Shown piece after piece: positions 7,171-16,574 of a DNA stretch of 64,000 nucleotides. The stretch's first letter is position 1. Every line of letters begins with the position of its first letter. The notes beneath the pieces are model-generated. The model saw only the letters and a list, made by a program, of their open reading frames with translations. It was not told the DNA's origin and did no database searches. Origin of the DNA: Vicinamibacteria bacterium. Its GTDB lineage: Bacteria > Acidobacteriota > Vicinamibacteria > Vicinamibacterales > UBA8438. A program made the position numbers and the translations under genes. Location: contig JAJEEU010000042.1 in NCBI GenBank assembly GCA_022820825.1, forward strand, positions 1-64,000. Direction: 5' to 3'.

Positions 7171-10170
7171 GTGGCACAGCGACGAATGCGATTCATCCTG
7201 GCGGCGGGGGCCTTGTCCCTGCTGCTCCTGCCGAACCTCGTGGCCGCCCAGGAGATCGGGGGTACCGTGACGGACACTACCGGGGGCGTGCTGCCCGGAG
7301 TGACCGTGGAGGTTCGGAGCCCCGACATCATCGAGCAGGTCCGGACGGCCGTCACCGACGGCAGCGGGCTGTACCTGGTCGTCGCGCTCGAGCCGGGCAC
7401 GTACTCGGTCACCTACAGCCTGCCCGGCTTCGGCACGCTCGTGCGCGAGGGCATCGAGCTGAGCACCGGGTTCACGGCGAACATCGACGTGCAGCTCACG
7501 GTCGGCGACATCGCGGAGACCATCACGGTTTCGGGCGCCACCCCGGTGGTCGACATCCAGAACGTCGACCAGCGCGCCATCATGGACCGGGAGCTGATCG
7601 AGACCATCCCGTCCGGCAAGTCGATCAGCGCGCTCGGCCTGCTCGTGCCGGGCATGACCGGCGCGCAGGCGTACGGCACCAGCCTGCAGCAGGACTCCGG
7701 CGGCCTGACCGCCCAGATCATGCAGCGCATGTCGATCCACGGCGGCAACGCCGACGACCAGGTGATCAACATCAACGGCATGGACGTGGCCGAGCCGCAT
7801 ACGCAGGGCGGCGACCTGGGCTATTTCCCGCCCGAGAACTTCGAGGAGATGGCGTTCAACTACTCGGGCAACTCGGCCGAGTTCGAGACCGGCGGCGTGT
7901 CGATCAACATGATTCCGCGCGAGGGCGCCAACGCGTTCAGCGGCACCGTGAACACCGCGTTCAGCTTCCCGGCCCTGCTGGCCAACAACCTGGACGACGA
8001 CCTGCAGAGCCGGGGACTGGAGTCGGCCACCGAGCTCGAGGAGAACTGGGCGGTCAGTCCCTCGGTCGGCGGACCGATCGTCGAGGACCGTATCTGGTTC
8101 TTCGCGACCCACTCGTCGCGGGTGGCCGACCTGGTGGCCTCGGGCCTGTTCCACGCGGTCGATCCGAGTGCCTTCGTCTACGAACCCGACCTCAGCCGCC
8201 CGGGGGTCGATCAGGCCACCGCCCGGGAGCAGTCGATCAACTTCACGATTCAGGCTACGCAGAAGGACAAGCTGAAGGCGTACTGGTCGAACAGCTCGAC
8301 CAGCCGGCCGCGCTACTTGCAGGGGCGGGCGCTCGGGGCGCTGTTCGTCACGCCGGAAGCCGCGGTCAACAACCAGGTCCGCACCAACGTCTACCAGTTG
8401 AACTGGGTGCGGCCGCATACCAACCGGCTGCTGTTCGAGGCGGGCGTGTCGCACCTGCCGTTCGGCTACGACCTGCCGCACGCCGAGGACGCCTTCCTCG
8501 GCGCCCCGGGGGTGATGGAAGTAGCGCCGCTGCGCGTGTCGCGCAACTCCTCGTCGTGGCTGTCCGGGACGGACGTGTACATCAGCCCCAAGAACGTCAA
8601 CTACTACACCGGGTCGATGTCGTACGTCACCGGCAGCCACAACCTGAAGGTTGGCGTCAGCTTCAACCAGCAGCGCACCTCGACGAGCGGCCAGAGCGAG
8701 TTCTGGACGCGGCTCATGACCATCCGCGGCAGTCCCTTCCGGGCGGTCTTCTACTCCGGACTGGGCCAGATCGACACCGCGTCGAGCCTCGGCATCTACG
8801 CCCAGGAGCAGTGGACGCTCGACCGCCTGACGATCAACGCCGGGGTGCGCTTCGACCGCATCCAGACCGGCTATCCCGACCTGGCGCGGCCGACCAACCA
8901 GTGGGTGACCTCGGAGTTCCTCATCGACGGACAGCAGGTGGCGGACTGGAAGGACTTCCAGCCGCGCCTGGGCCTGGCGTACGACTTGCGGGGCGACGGC
9001 AAGACCGCCCTCAAGTTCTCGGCCAGCCGCTACGGCAGCCGCGACTCCACCGACTGGTCGCAGAGCGTCAATCCGGCGGGGAGCAACCGCACGAGCAACC
9101 GCACCTGGCTCGACGGCCGTGTGTGTCTCGATCCCGCGGTGTGCATTCCCGGGGACGGCCTCGTGCAGGGCGACCCCAGCAACCCGGCGCCGAATGGAGA
9201 ATTGATTGGCGCGAACGCCGATCTGGCCTGGGGGCTGCCGCGCATCACCACGTTCCACGATCCGGACTGGGCGTTCGGTTGGGGCAGCCGCGAATCGAAC
9301 TGGGAGTTCTCGGGAGGCATCCAGCAGGAGCTGGTGAGCGGCATGTCGCTCGACGTGGCGTACTTCCGGCGCGTCTGGACTGCCCGCAGCGTGGTGGACG
9401 ATCGCGCCCTCAGCGCGGGCGACTTCGAGCTCGGGACCGTCAACGTGCCGTCCGACTCGCGGCTGCCGGGCGGCGGCGGCGGCACGCTGAGCTTCTACGA
9501 CCAGCGGCCGGGCACCCTGGCGGTGCCTGACGCGCTGACCGTGCGCGCGGATAACTTCGGCGGCGAGACCGAGACCTGGCACGGCTTCGACGTTACGGTC
9601 GACGCGCGCATCGAGGACATTCTGCTGCAGGGCGGCCTCAGCACCGGCCGCACGTCGCGCGACTACTGCGATCTGCAGGGCGCGTTGCCGGAAGCGCTGC
9701 CGACCCGCGCCGCCGGAGGCACCTTCGGCACGGATACGATGGTGCTGGAGCATTGCAGCCGCAGCGAGAACTGGTTGACGCAGGTCAAGCTGATCGGCTC
9801 GTACACCTTCCCGTACGAGATCCAGGTGTCGGCCACGCTGCAGAACCAGAACGGTCCGGAGCGGGCGGCCAGGTTTACGTTCACGGAATCGTCCCTGGGA
9901 CGGCCGTTCGTGCTCCACGCGGGCGGCGTGGAGTTGAACATGATCGAGCCCGGGACGCTGTTCGGCGAACGCTTCAACCAGCTCGATCTGCGCTTCACCA
10001 AGATCCTCAACTTCGGCGGCGTGCGGCTGCGGGCCATGCTCGACCTGTTCAACGTGATGAATGCGAACGCCGTGATGGCGGAGGACTCCGCCTACGGCCC
10101 GAGCTGGCTGGCGCCGGTCGTGATCATGCCGGGCCGGCTGGCCAAGTTCGGCTTCCAGTTGGACTTCTGA
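7171..10170 (+). CDS. TonB-dependent receptor with carboxypeptidase-regulatory N-domain
   Basis: A 999-residue outer-membrane protein. A signal peptide ending near VAAQ (residues 1-26) leads into a carboxypeptidase-regulatory-like beta-sandwich (about 28-110, with VTDTTGGVLPGVTVEV and PGTYSVTYSLPGF), a plug domain (about 120-240, with the VNDQVININGMDV type segment) and a long beta-barrel ending in LAKFGFQLDF, with the C-terminal Phe required for barrel insertion. This Oar-like architecture is expanded in Acidobacteriota and usually imports oligosaccharides or other large solutes; the ligand is unknown. GTG 7171 is chosen because a GGGGAGGGA ribosome-binding site lies at 7156-7164; ATG 7186 is possible. 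No partner gene is adjacent. Confidence 0.88.
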   Translation: MAQRRMRFILAAGALSLLLLPNLVAAQEIGGTVTDTTGGVLPGVTVEVRSPDIIEQVRTAVTDGSGLYLVVALEPGTYSVTYSLPGFGTLVREGIELSTGFTANIDVQLTVGDIAETITVSGATPVVDIQNVDQRAIMDRELIETIPSGKSISALGLLVPGMTGAQAYGTSLQQDSGGLTAQIMQRMSIHGGNADDQVININGMDVAEPHTQGGDLGYFPPENFEEMAFNYSGNSAEFETGGVSINMIPREGANAFSGTVNTAFSFPALLANNLDDDLQSRGLESATELEENWAVSPSVGGPIVEDRIWFFATHSSRVADLVASGLFHAVDPSAFVYEPDLSRPGVDQATAREQSINFTIQATQKDKLKAYWSNSSTSRPRYLQGRALGALFVTPEAAVNNQVRTNVYQLNWVRPHTNRLLFEAGVSHLPFGYDLPHAEDAFLGAPGVMEVAPLRVSRNSSSWLSGTDVYISPKNVNYYTGSMSYVTGSHNLKVGVSFNQQRTSTSGQSEFWTRLMTIRGSPFRAVFYSGLGQIDTASSLGIYAQEQWTLDRLTINAGVRFDRIQTGYPDLARPTNQWVTSEFLIDGQQVADWKDFQPRLGLAYDLRGDGKTALKFSASRYGSRDSTDWSQSVNPAGSNRTSNRTWLDGRVCLDPAVCIPGDGLVQGDPSNPAPNGELIGANADLAWGLPRITTFHDPDWAFGWGSRESNWEFSGGIQQELVSGMSLDVAYFRRVWTARSVVDDRALSAGDFELGTVNVPSDSRLPGGGGGTLSFYDQRPGTLAVPDALTVRADNFGGETETWHGFDVTVDARIEDILLQGGLSTGRTSRDYCDLQGALPEALPTRAAGGTFGTDTMVLEHCSRSENWLTQVKLIGSYTFPYEIQVSATLQNQNGPERAARFTFTESSLGRPFVLHAGGVELNMIEPGTLFGERFNQLDLRFTKILNFGGVRLRAMLDLFNVMNANAVMAEDSAYGPSWLAPVVIMPGRLAKFGFQLDF

Positions 10171-10175
10171 TAGAT

Positions 10176-10190
10176 GGGGGCTGCGCCCCC
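10176..10190 (+). terminator. GC-rich hairpin after the TonB receptor
   Basis: GGGGGC and GCCCCC pair around a three-base loop six bases after the receptor stop. There is no T-run, so it may terminate with Rho or act as an mRNA 3' stabiliser. The core GGGGCTGCGCCCC recurs on the minus strand at 52224-52242, also right after a stop codon. The rest of 10191-10307 holds only GC-rich sequence with no gene. Confidence 0.5.
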
Positions 10191-10307
10191 AAGCCCCCCG
10201 GCGGCCACTAGCGGGGACCCCGTTGCCCCGCGCCGTGGCCGCCGGGCCGCGCCGTGCGCGGCCTGGGACGACTGCTCATGGGCTCGTCGTCCCCGGGCTC
10301 AAGCGAG

Positions 10308-12002
10308 CTAGTACAGCCCCACGTCGTCGATCCAGAGCGTGCCCGCCGCGCCCGGGGGCATGGCGGTCGTGTCGATGATCAGCAGCACGGCTTCGAGGTC
10401 GTCGAGGTCGAGTTGTCCGTCGGTGACGTGCGGATGCCGCGTCCGCAGGTCGCTGAACGGCACGGCCACCTGGCGCCATTCCCTTGCGGTCTTGAGCGGA
10501 GCGGACCACCACTCGGTGTCCTGCGGGGCCCGCGGGTTGGGGTCGCGCAGGACCAGCGACAGCCGGTAGACGCCGTCGGCCCTCAAGGAGAGCACGAGTC
10601 CCTCGTAGGTCGAGAGGTTGCCCGGCGCGGTGTTGACGATTGCCGCGTACGGGGCCGGATCGCTCGCGCCGTCGGCTCCGAGCCGGAAGGTGACGCGTGC
10701 TGCCGAGCCGTCCGCGCCGCCGCCGCGCGGCTCGGCGGCGAGCGTGACTGAAGAGGCGGGGTCGGCATCCGCCGCGAAGGTTGGTTCGCCCTCGAAACGG
10801 TCCAGGAAGACCGCCGGCTCGCGCGCCGCCGGCAGCGGCGGCAGCGCCTGGTGCTGCTCCCGGCGCCGTTGGGCCGCCGTGTCGAACACGTAGATCGGGT
10901 TTGACATGATCCACGGGACGTTCCACCCCGGCAGGGTCACCTCGACGCGGTAGACGCCGGCGCTGCCGGCCTTGACGTCGAGGCCGCCGGCCGCGCTGTC
11001 GATGACCTCGCCGTCCTTCAGCAGGTGGAACTGCGCCTCCGGATGGTCGACGCCGCCGGCGCGCAGCGCGAGCCGCGGGTGCGGCGGGACCGCGTGTCCC
11101 ATCGTCCAGGACCGGCCTTCGCGCCCGGCAGTGAAGAAGAACCCGTCGGTGGGCGCGATCCCGTCGATGCCGATGAACGCCCGCCCCCCCGCCAGCGCGT
11201 CCGTGACGGCCGCGGCGTCCCGCGCGCCGTCGCCGGACAGCGGGGCATCCAGAATCACGTGGTTGCGGGCTGTCTGGAACACCGCCTCGTACGATGGCAG
11301 GCGCGTGTGCGCGTCAGCGCCGACGATGCCGGCGGTGGGCCGCCGGGCAAGGAGCTCATCCCACATCTGCGCCGCCGCGGGGCGGGTCATCAACCTCGTC
11401 AGGGCATATTGCGGATTGAACGGATACAGCAGTCCGCTCAGCAGCATGCGCGGCACGCCGGCCGCCCGCCACTGCGTGTCGCCGTTCAGCACCTCGATGC
11501 CCCACGCTCCCGGCACCGCGGGGTCGGACCATTCCAGGCCCTGCCGCGGGCTCGTCGGATGCGCCACGATGGCCGCGCCGCCCAGATCGTGGATGTCCCG
11601 CAGTACGTCGAGCGCCCGGCGCGGAAAGCGGTAGGCGGGCGGGTCGAAGCCGAATGCGAGGACATGCCCGGAATCCGTCGAGATCTCCGTGCCGACGATC
11701 AGCAGCAGGTCTCCGTGGTACCCCTCCTCCGGCTTCGCGGCGAGGGTGTTGTGATCGGTGACCAGGAGGAAGTCCAGGCCGGCAGCGCGGCCTTCGTCAA
11801 CGACGCCCGCGATGTCCAGCGCGCCGTCCGAGTGCGTCGTGTGCACGTGGACCACGCCGACGATCTCGGTTCCACGCGCATCAGCCGCGGGCGCCGCCTG
11901 CGCGCCGGACAATTCCGTCGCCGGCAACCACAGCGCAGCGCCAGCGGCCGCCGCGGCGGTCAGGATGAGCAGGGGATGGACCGGAAGGAATCTCCAGGGC
12001 AT
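10308..12002 (-). CDS. exported PHP-domain phosphoesterase-like protein with CIA30-like C-domain
   Basis: A 564-residue protein. An N-terminal hydrophobic segment (about 6-33) is followed by a PHP domain (about 45-300) opening with the metal-binding HVHTTHSDG motif, then TDHNT and later AHPTSP and GADAH, all expected zinc/manganese ligands of trinuclear PHP phosphoesterases. Residues about 405-564 look like a carbohydrate-binding/CIA30-type jelly roll (FLDRFEG near its start, WIDDVGLY at the end). I infer a periplasmic hydrolase acting on a phosphorylated or sugar substrate. Start ATG 12002 directly precedes the signal sequence. The neighbour upstream (12059) reads the same way after 56 bases, so they may be co-transcribed. 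Confidence 0.8.
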   Translation of the reverse strand: MPWRFLPVHPLLILTAAAAAGAALWLPATELSGAQAAPAADARGTEIVGVVHVHTTHSDGALDIAGVVDEGRAAGLDFLLVTDHNTLAAKPEEGYHGDLLLIVGTEISTDSGHVLAFGFDPPAYRFPRRALDVLRDIHDLGGAAIVAHPTSPRQGLEWSDPAVPGAWGIEVLNGDTQWRAAGVPRMLLSGLLYPFNPQYALTRLMTRPAAAQMWDELLARRPTAGIVGADAHTRLPSYEAVFQTARNHVILDAPLSGDGARDAAAVTDALAGGRAFIGIDGIAPTDGFFFTAGREGRSWTMGHAVPPHPRLALRAGGVDHPEAQFHLLKDGEVIDSAAGGLDVKAGSAGVYRVEVTLPGWNVPWIMSNPIYVFDTAAQRRREQHQALPPLPAAREPAVFLDRFEGEPTFAADADPASSVTLAAEPRGGGADGSAARVTFRLGADGASDPAPYAAIVNTAPGNLSTYEGLVLSLRADGVYRLSLVLRDPNPRAPQDTEWWSAPLKTAREWRQVAVPFSDLRTRHPHVTDGQLDLDDLEAVLLIIDTTAMPPGAAGTLWIDDVGLY

Positions 12003-12058
12003 GCCGGGTCCCGGCAAGCGTACCACTTCCGCCGACGCTCCCGGCTGCGATGGTGAGG

Positions 12059-13492
12059 CTACGGCCGCAGGTCGAAGGCAGCCATCTGGCGGGCGTTGCG
12101 CACCAGCAGGCGGCCTTCCGCCAGCGCCGGCACGTTCCAGGTCTTGCCTTCGATGGCGGGGGAGTAGCCGACCTCTTCGTGGCGTTCGGGGGTGGCGCGC
12201 ACCAAAGCCAGGTCGCCGCGCTCGGTGAGGACGACCAGGTGGTCGCCGGCCAGCAGCAGTTGCCCGTGGCCGTAGCGGCCGCCCTTCCACTGCAGCGCCC
12301 CGGTCTCGGCGTCGAGGCAGGCCAGGATGGCCTCGTCCATGCCGTAGATGTAGCCCTCGTGGAGGACCGCGCTGCTGAAGTTGTTCTTCATGCGGGTGTT
12401 GCGCCAGATCTCCTGCACGGCGAACCCGTCGCCGCCGGGGCTCACCTCGATCACGGCGGCGCCGTGGCCATAGCCCGCCGAGAAGAACACGCGGTTGCCG
12501 TCGAAGACGATGGGCTGCGCCATGTTGGGCACGACCGGCGGCGTCCAGGGGTACTCCCACAGCGGTGCGCCGTCGGCCACGTCCAGACCGACCGCCCGCT
12601 CTGCAGTCACGGTGACGATCTGCCGGCGCCCGGCGATGGTCGCCAGCATCGGCGACGTGTAGGCCTGGACGTCGTCGAGCGCGTGCCAGGCGACCTCGCC
12701 GGTGGCGTGGTCGTACGCCGCCACCGACCAGCCGTTGGTGCCCCCGGGCTGCACCACGACCAGGTCGTCCACGATCAGCGGCGCACCGGCCATCGCCCAC
12801 TGCAGGTTCTCGGCGCCGGCGTCCTCCAGGATGTTGCGGCGCCAGAGCAGCTCGCCGGAGCCGGCGTCCAGCGCGCGCAGCTCCCCGGCGGCGCCCAGCG
12901 CATACAACCGTCCGGCGTGCCAGGTCGGCGTGGCGCGCGGTCCCGGTCCACCCATCGCTTCCTGGAAGTGCGTATCCCAGGCATTGGTCCAGAGCTCGCG
13001 CCCGGTGTCTGCGTCGTAGGCCGCGACCACCTCCTGGTCGCGCCGCTGCTCGATGGTGAACGCGCGCCCCTGCACGACGACGAAGGAGGCATAGCCGCCG
13101 CCGATCGGCTGCGCCCAGAGCGGGTCGAGCCCCTGCGCGGACCAGTCCGTGCGCACCGTGGTCTGGGTGTAGTGGCCGTCGCGGCGCGGGCCCCTGAAGT
13201 CGGTCCAGTAGATGTCGTCCGCGCCGTCCGGCGCATCCGCGGCGTCATTCTCGGCCGCGGCGGGCGACGGACCGGCGGGCAGCAGCCGCGAGTAGTGCTG
13301 CGAGCGGTTCAGCTCCAGCGTCTCGTAGTGCTCCTCCTCGTCACCGAACGACACGATCGGCCACAGGCCGCTGCCGGCCAGCTCGACCCGCATGTCGAAC
13401 GCCCAGTACAGGATTCCGGCCGCTGCGGCAGCCGCCACGACGACGGCCGCAAGCGCGATTGCAATGGAACGTAGCCGGCGCAGGAGTGACAT
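12059..13492 (-). CDS. membrane-anchored PQQ-like beta-propeller protein
   Basis: A 477-residue protein with an N-terminal hydrophobic anchor (about residues 9-30) and a propeller domain. Typical blades are visible: YDADTGRELWTNAW, LDAGSGELLWRRN, YDHATGEVAWHA, LDAETGALQWKG. The IYWTDFRGPRRDG segment before the first blade is the form seen in secreted BamB/PQQ-like proteins of Acidobacteriota and Planctomycetota. Enzymatic activity is unproven. Start ATG 13492 is chosen because the anchor begins there. It diverges from the aldose dehydrogenase gene at 13608 across a 115-base shared promoter region. Confidence 0.8.
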   Translation of the reverse strand: MSLLRRLRSIAIALAAVVVAAAAAAGILYWAFDMRVELAGSGLWPIVSFGDEEEHYETLELNRSQHYSRLLPAGPSPAAAENDAADAPDGADDIYWTDFRGPRRDGHYTQTTVRTDWSAQGLDPLWAQPIGGGYASFVVVQGRAFTIEQRRDQEVVAAYDADTGRELWTNAWDTHFQEAMGGPGPRATPTWHAGRLYALGAAGELRALDAGSGELLWRRNILEDAGAENLQWAMAGAPLIVDDLVVVQPGGTNGWSVAAYDHATGEVAWHALDDVQAYTSPMLATIAGRRQIVTVTAERAVGLDVADGAPLWEYPWTPPVVPNMAQPIVFDGNRVFFSAGYGHGAAVIEVSPGGDGFAVQEIWRNTRMKNNFSSAVLHEGYIYGMDEAILACLDAETGALQWKGGRYGHGQLLLAGDHLVVLTERGDLALVRATPERHEEVGYSPAIEGKTWNVPALAEGRLLVRNARQMAAFDLRP

Positions 13493-13546
13493 GGACTTGA
13501 ATCGAGCGGTCACTCCACGATAACACGCCGGCCCGCGCGGCTGGTC

Positions 13547-13552
13547 TACCAT
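13547..13552 (+). promoter_or_regulatory. -10-like box in the divergent region 13493-13607
   Basis: TACCAT, 55 bases before the aldose dehydrogenase start. A ribosome-binding site (AGGAGAGG, about 13593-13600) lies before ATG 13608. No clear -35 element was seen. Confidence 0.3.
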
Positions 13553-13607
13553 TGACGCATCGGGCGGCTGCCGCCGGCCGGCATCGGTTCACCAGGAGAG
13601 GATCGCC

Positions 13608-14900
13608 ATGACCCGCACGTGCCCGTCGAGACAATCTTCCGCATGGTTCGTCGTGCTCACGATGTGCTTCTTCATCGCCATCAGCAACGCGCAGCAGGGA
13701 CGTCGCGGGGTCGGACCCGACACGCTGCCCGACGAGCCGCAGATCTCCGGCTTCGGCGACCAGCGCTTCCGCGTGGTGCCGATCAAGGGCCTGTTCCGCC
13801 CGTCGGCCGTGGACTTCCTGCCGAACGGCGACGTCCTCGTCGCCGAGCGCTCCGGCAACCTGCGGATCGTGCGCGACGGCGTGCTCGACCGGCGGCCGAT
13901 CGACGGCATGCCGGAGGTGCACGCCGGCTACGGCGGCCGCTGGGGCCTGTGGGACGTGGCCGTGCATCCCAAGTTTGCCGACAACCGGCTGGTCTACTTC
14001 GCATACCTGAAACCGAACCGCGACGAGGCGGACGTGCCGGCGGATGCGGGCCGGGACCAGGGCGTGTCGGGGACGCAGGTGCTCGGGCGCGCCCGCTACG
14101 ACGGGGGCCACACCCTGACCGACGTCGAGGACATCTTCGTGTCGGACGTCCAGGTCACGGGCTTCAGCGTCGCCCGGCTGATCTTCGCCCCGGACGGCAA
14201 GATCTTCATGTCGATCGGCATGCCGCTGCGCGACGAGGCGCACGGCGGCGGCAACCGCCTCGGCACGGCCGAGCAGTCGCAGGACCCCGGCAGCCACGCC
14301 GGCAAGATCCTGCGCCTCAACGACGACGGGAGCGCGCCGGAAGACAATCCGTTCGTGAACGAGCCGGGCTACCGGCCGGAGATCTACGCCCTGGGGTTCC
14401 GCGATCCGCTCGGTCTGATCATCCATCCGGAGACCGGCGAGCTGTGGGAAGTGGAGCACGGCCCGCAGGGCGGCGACGAGGTCAACATCGTGCGGGCGGG
14501 CCGCAACTACGGCTGGCCGGTCGTCTCGTACGGCCGCGCGTACACGGGCGAAACAGCGGTCGGCGCCGGCGGCTCCGGGCCCGAGCTGGCCGAGCCGTGC
14601 GCCCCGGGCATGGAGCAGCCGCTGCTGTTCTGGTCGCCCGTCATTTCACCCGGCGGCATGGCGATGTACACGGGCGACCGCTTCCCGTTCTGGAAGGGGA
14701 GCCTGTTCATCGGCGGGATGTCCACCACGCAGCTTCACCGCGTCATGTTCAACGCGCGCGGGCTGCCGATCCGCCGCCAGGCGCTGATGACCGAGCTCAA
14801 CCAGCGCATCCGCGACGTGAAGCAGGGGCCGGACGGCCTGCTGTACCTGACGACGGACCACGAGGCCGGGGCGCTGCTGCGGCTGGAGCCGATCGGCTAG
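13608..14900 (+). CDS. PQQ-dependent aldose sugar dehydrogenase family protein
   Basis: A 430-residue exported protein of the glucose/sorbosone dehydrogenase family, a six-bladed propeller that oxidises aldoses in the periplasm with PQQ. A signal peptide (about 1-29, ending ISNAQ) precedes family signatures: FRPSAVDFLPNGDVLVAERSG, GLWDVAVHPKF, LRLNDDGS, NEPGYRPEIYALGFRDPLG, EHGPQGGDEVNIV and NYGWPVVSYG. The usual GGLLGxAxHP loop reads GRWGLWDVAVHP here; the His is kept. Genes for PQQ synthesis are not in the window. It converges with coxG, overlapping it by four bases at the stops. Confidence 0.88.
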   Translation: MTRTCPSRQSSAWFVVLTMCFFIAISNAQQGRRGVGPDTLPDEPQISGFGDQRFRVVPIKGLFRPSAVDFLPNGDVLVAERSGNLRIVRDGVLDRRPIDGMPEVHAGYGGRWGLWDVAVHPKFADNRLVYFAYLKPNRDEADVPADAGRDQGVSGTQVLGRARYDGGHTLTDVEDIFVSDVQVTGFSVARLIFAPDGKIFMSIGMPLRDEAHGGGNRLGTAEQSQDPGSHAGKILRLNDDGSAPEDNPFVNEPGYRPEIYALGFRDPLGLIIHPETGELWEVEHGPQGGDEVNIVRAGRNYGWPVVSYGRAYTGETAVGAGGSGPELAEPCAPGMEQPLLFWSPVISPGGMAMYTGDRFPFWKGSLFIGGMSTTQLHRVMFNARGLPIRRQALMTELNQRIRDVKQGPDGLLYLTTDHEAGALLRLEPIG

Positions 14901-15352
14901 GCGTCCGCGGGCGCCGCGGCCTTCTGCTGCAGGCAGGCGAAGAAGCGGTCCATCGTCATCTTCGAGACGCCGCCGAGCAGGCGCTGCCCGAAGCGGGCGA
15001 TCGTGCCGCCCACCTGCGCCCGGCCGGCCACGTCCACGCGCGTCCGCGCCCCGCCGTCCTCCTCGGTCAGCGTGAGGGTGGCGGATCCATTCACGAAGCC
15101 GGGCCGCCCGCGGCCCGCGACGTTCAGGGTGTAGCGCTCCGGCGCCTGCCGGTTGGTCATGCGGACCGTGCCCTCGTAGCGGCCCGTAATCGCCGCGATG
15201 CCGATGGTCATGGTCGTGCGCCAGGCGTCGTCGCCGGCCGGTTCCATCGAGTCGCAGCCGGGCAGGCAGCCGGCGATCTCCGCCGGGTCGGTCAGCAGGT
15301 CCCAGACGCGTTGCCGCGGCGCGTCGAACGTGTAGGTTGCCGAGACGTCCAT
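14897..15352 (-). CDS. coxG: CoxG-like SRPBCC protein
   Basis: A 151-residue protein of the carbon monoxide dehydrogenase subunit G family, a START/SRPBCC-fold protein. Members are linked to anchoring or maturing molybdenum hydroxylases at the membrane. Family marks are the opening YTFDAPRQRVWDLLTDP, the PGCDSMEP segment, GRYEGTVRM, and GTIARFGQRLLGG near the end. It is the last gene of the S-L-M-D-E-G cluster, 16 bases after coxE. A minus-strand TATCCT sits seven bases before its ATG (15360-15365), which may be chance. Confidence 0.85.
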   Translation of the reverse strand: MDVSATYTFDAPRQRVWDLLTDPAEIAGCLPGCDSMEPAGDDAWRTTMTIGIAAITGRYEGTVRMTNRQAPERYTLNVAGRGRPGFVNGSATLTLTEEDGGARTRVDVAGRAQVGGTIARFGQRLLGGVSKMTMDRFFACLQQKAAAPADA

Positions 15353-15368
15353 GCGGTGAAGGATACCC

Positions 15369-16574
15369 CTACGCGGCGTGTGCGGCCTGCCGCCGGCCCG
15401 GGCGGTGCGCCGGCAGCGTGTTCAGGCGCCGCGCGAGCGCCTCGATGCTGGCCAGGTTGTGCACCGGCAGGAAGTCGTCGATGCAGGGCAGCGCGGCCTG
15501 CATGCCGCGCGTCAGCGGCAGGTAGTCGGGCGAGCCGAGCAGGGGGTTCAGCCAGATCAGCCGGTGGCACGAGCGCTGCAGGCGCGCCATCTCGGCCCGC
15601 AACATCTCGGGTTCCCCGCGGTCCCAGCCGTCCGAGATCAGCAGCACGATGGGGCCCTGGCCGCGCACCCGCCGCGCCCACTCCAGGTTGAACGTGCGCA
15701 GCGCGTCGCCGATGCGGGTGCCCCCGCCGAAGTCGCCGATCTTGCGCGGCAGCGCCGGCACGACGGCTGCCGCGGAGCGCGCGGCGAGCTGGCGGGTGAT
15801 GCGTGTCAGGCGCGTCGCGAAGACGAACGACTCGACCCGGCCGGGCTGCCCGCCGCCCGACAGCGCGTGGACGAAGTGGAGCAGCATGCGGCTGTAGCGC
15901 TCCATCGAGCCGCTGACGTCGCACAGGAGGATCAGCGGGCGGCGGCGCGTCTTCCGTCTCCGCTCCGGCAGGTCGATCAGCTCGCCGCCGTAGCGCATGT
16001 TGGCGCGCACGGCGCGGCGCAGGTCGAGCGCCGGGCCGCTGCCGGGCGTCCAGCGCTTGGAGCGGTGCTCGCCGAGCTCCCAGTCGAGCTCGGCCAGCAT
16101 CCGCTCGGCCGCCGCCACTTCGTCTTCGGTGAACTGCTCGAAGTCCTTCGCGTAGAGCGCGTCGCGGTCGCTGTAGCTCAGCACCGCCATGCGTTCGACG
16201 CTGTAGCGCGGCCGGCCGCCGCTGGTGTCGCCGGCCGCGTCGGATTCCGGCGGCGCCTCGGATTCGTACTCCGGAGCCCCGGAGCGGCGCTTCTCGCCCA
16301 TGGCGCTGAGGTCCTTCGTCGTCCAGTCGCCGTGCGGCTTGCGCCAGAAGACGCGGAACGCCTCGTCGAACAGCGCGAGGTCGTCGACGCGGTGCACGAG
16401 CAGGCTGCGCAGCGTGTGGTAGAACTCCGACCGCCGCCCGACGTCGACGCAGGAGAGCGCCGCCGCGACGTCGCGCGTGCGTCCCGCCTGCACGTCGAGC
16501 CCCAGCCGGTGCAGCAACCGCGTGAAGTGGATGAGGTTGTGGAGCAGGAACGACACGGGCGCCGGAGGGCTCAT
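15369..16574 (-). CDS. coxE: CoxE-like VWA domain protein
   Basis: A 401-residue cytoplasmic protein with a von Willebrand A domain in its C-terminal half. The MIDAS motif DVSGSM is at residues 219-224, followed by the FGGGTRIGDAL Thr-containing segment (about 290) and ISDGWDRGE (about 325). CoxE pairs with the MoxR-type ATPase CoxD, and in carboxydotrophs this pair helps to build the CuSMo active site of CO dehydrogenase. The ATG overlaps the coxD stop by four bases (ATGA), which fixes the start and implies translational coupling. Confidence 0.88.
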   Translation of the reverse strand: MSPPAPVSFLLHNLIHFTRLLHRLGLDVQAGRTRDVAAALSCVDVGRRSEFYHTLRSLLVHRVDDLALFDEAFRVFWRKPHGDWTTKDLSAMGEKRRSGAPEYESEAPPESDAAGDTSGGRPRYSVERMAVLSYSDRDALYAKDFEQFTEDEVAAAERMLAELDWELGEHRSKRWTPGSGPALDLRRAVRANMRYGGELIDLPERRRKTRRRPLILLCDVSGSMERYSRMLLHFVHALSGGGQPGRVESFVFATRLTRITRQLAARSAAAVVPALPRKIGDFGGGTRIGDALRTFNLEWARRVRGQGPIVLLISDGWDRGEPEMLRAEMARLQRSCHRLIWLNPLLGSPDYLPLTRGMQAALPCIDDFLPVHNLASIEALARRLNTLPAHRPGRRQAAHAA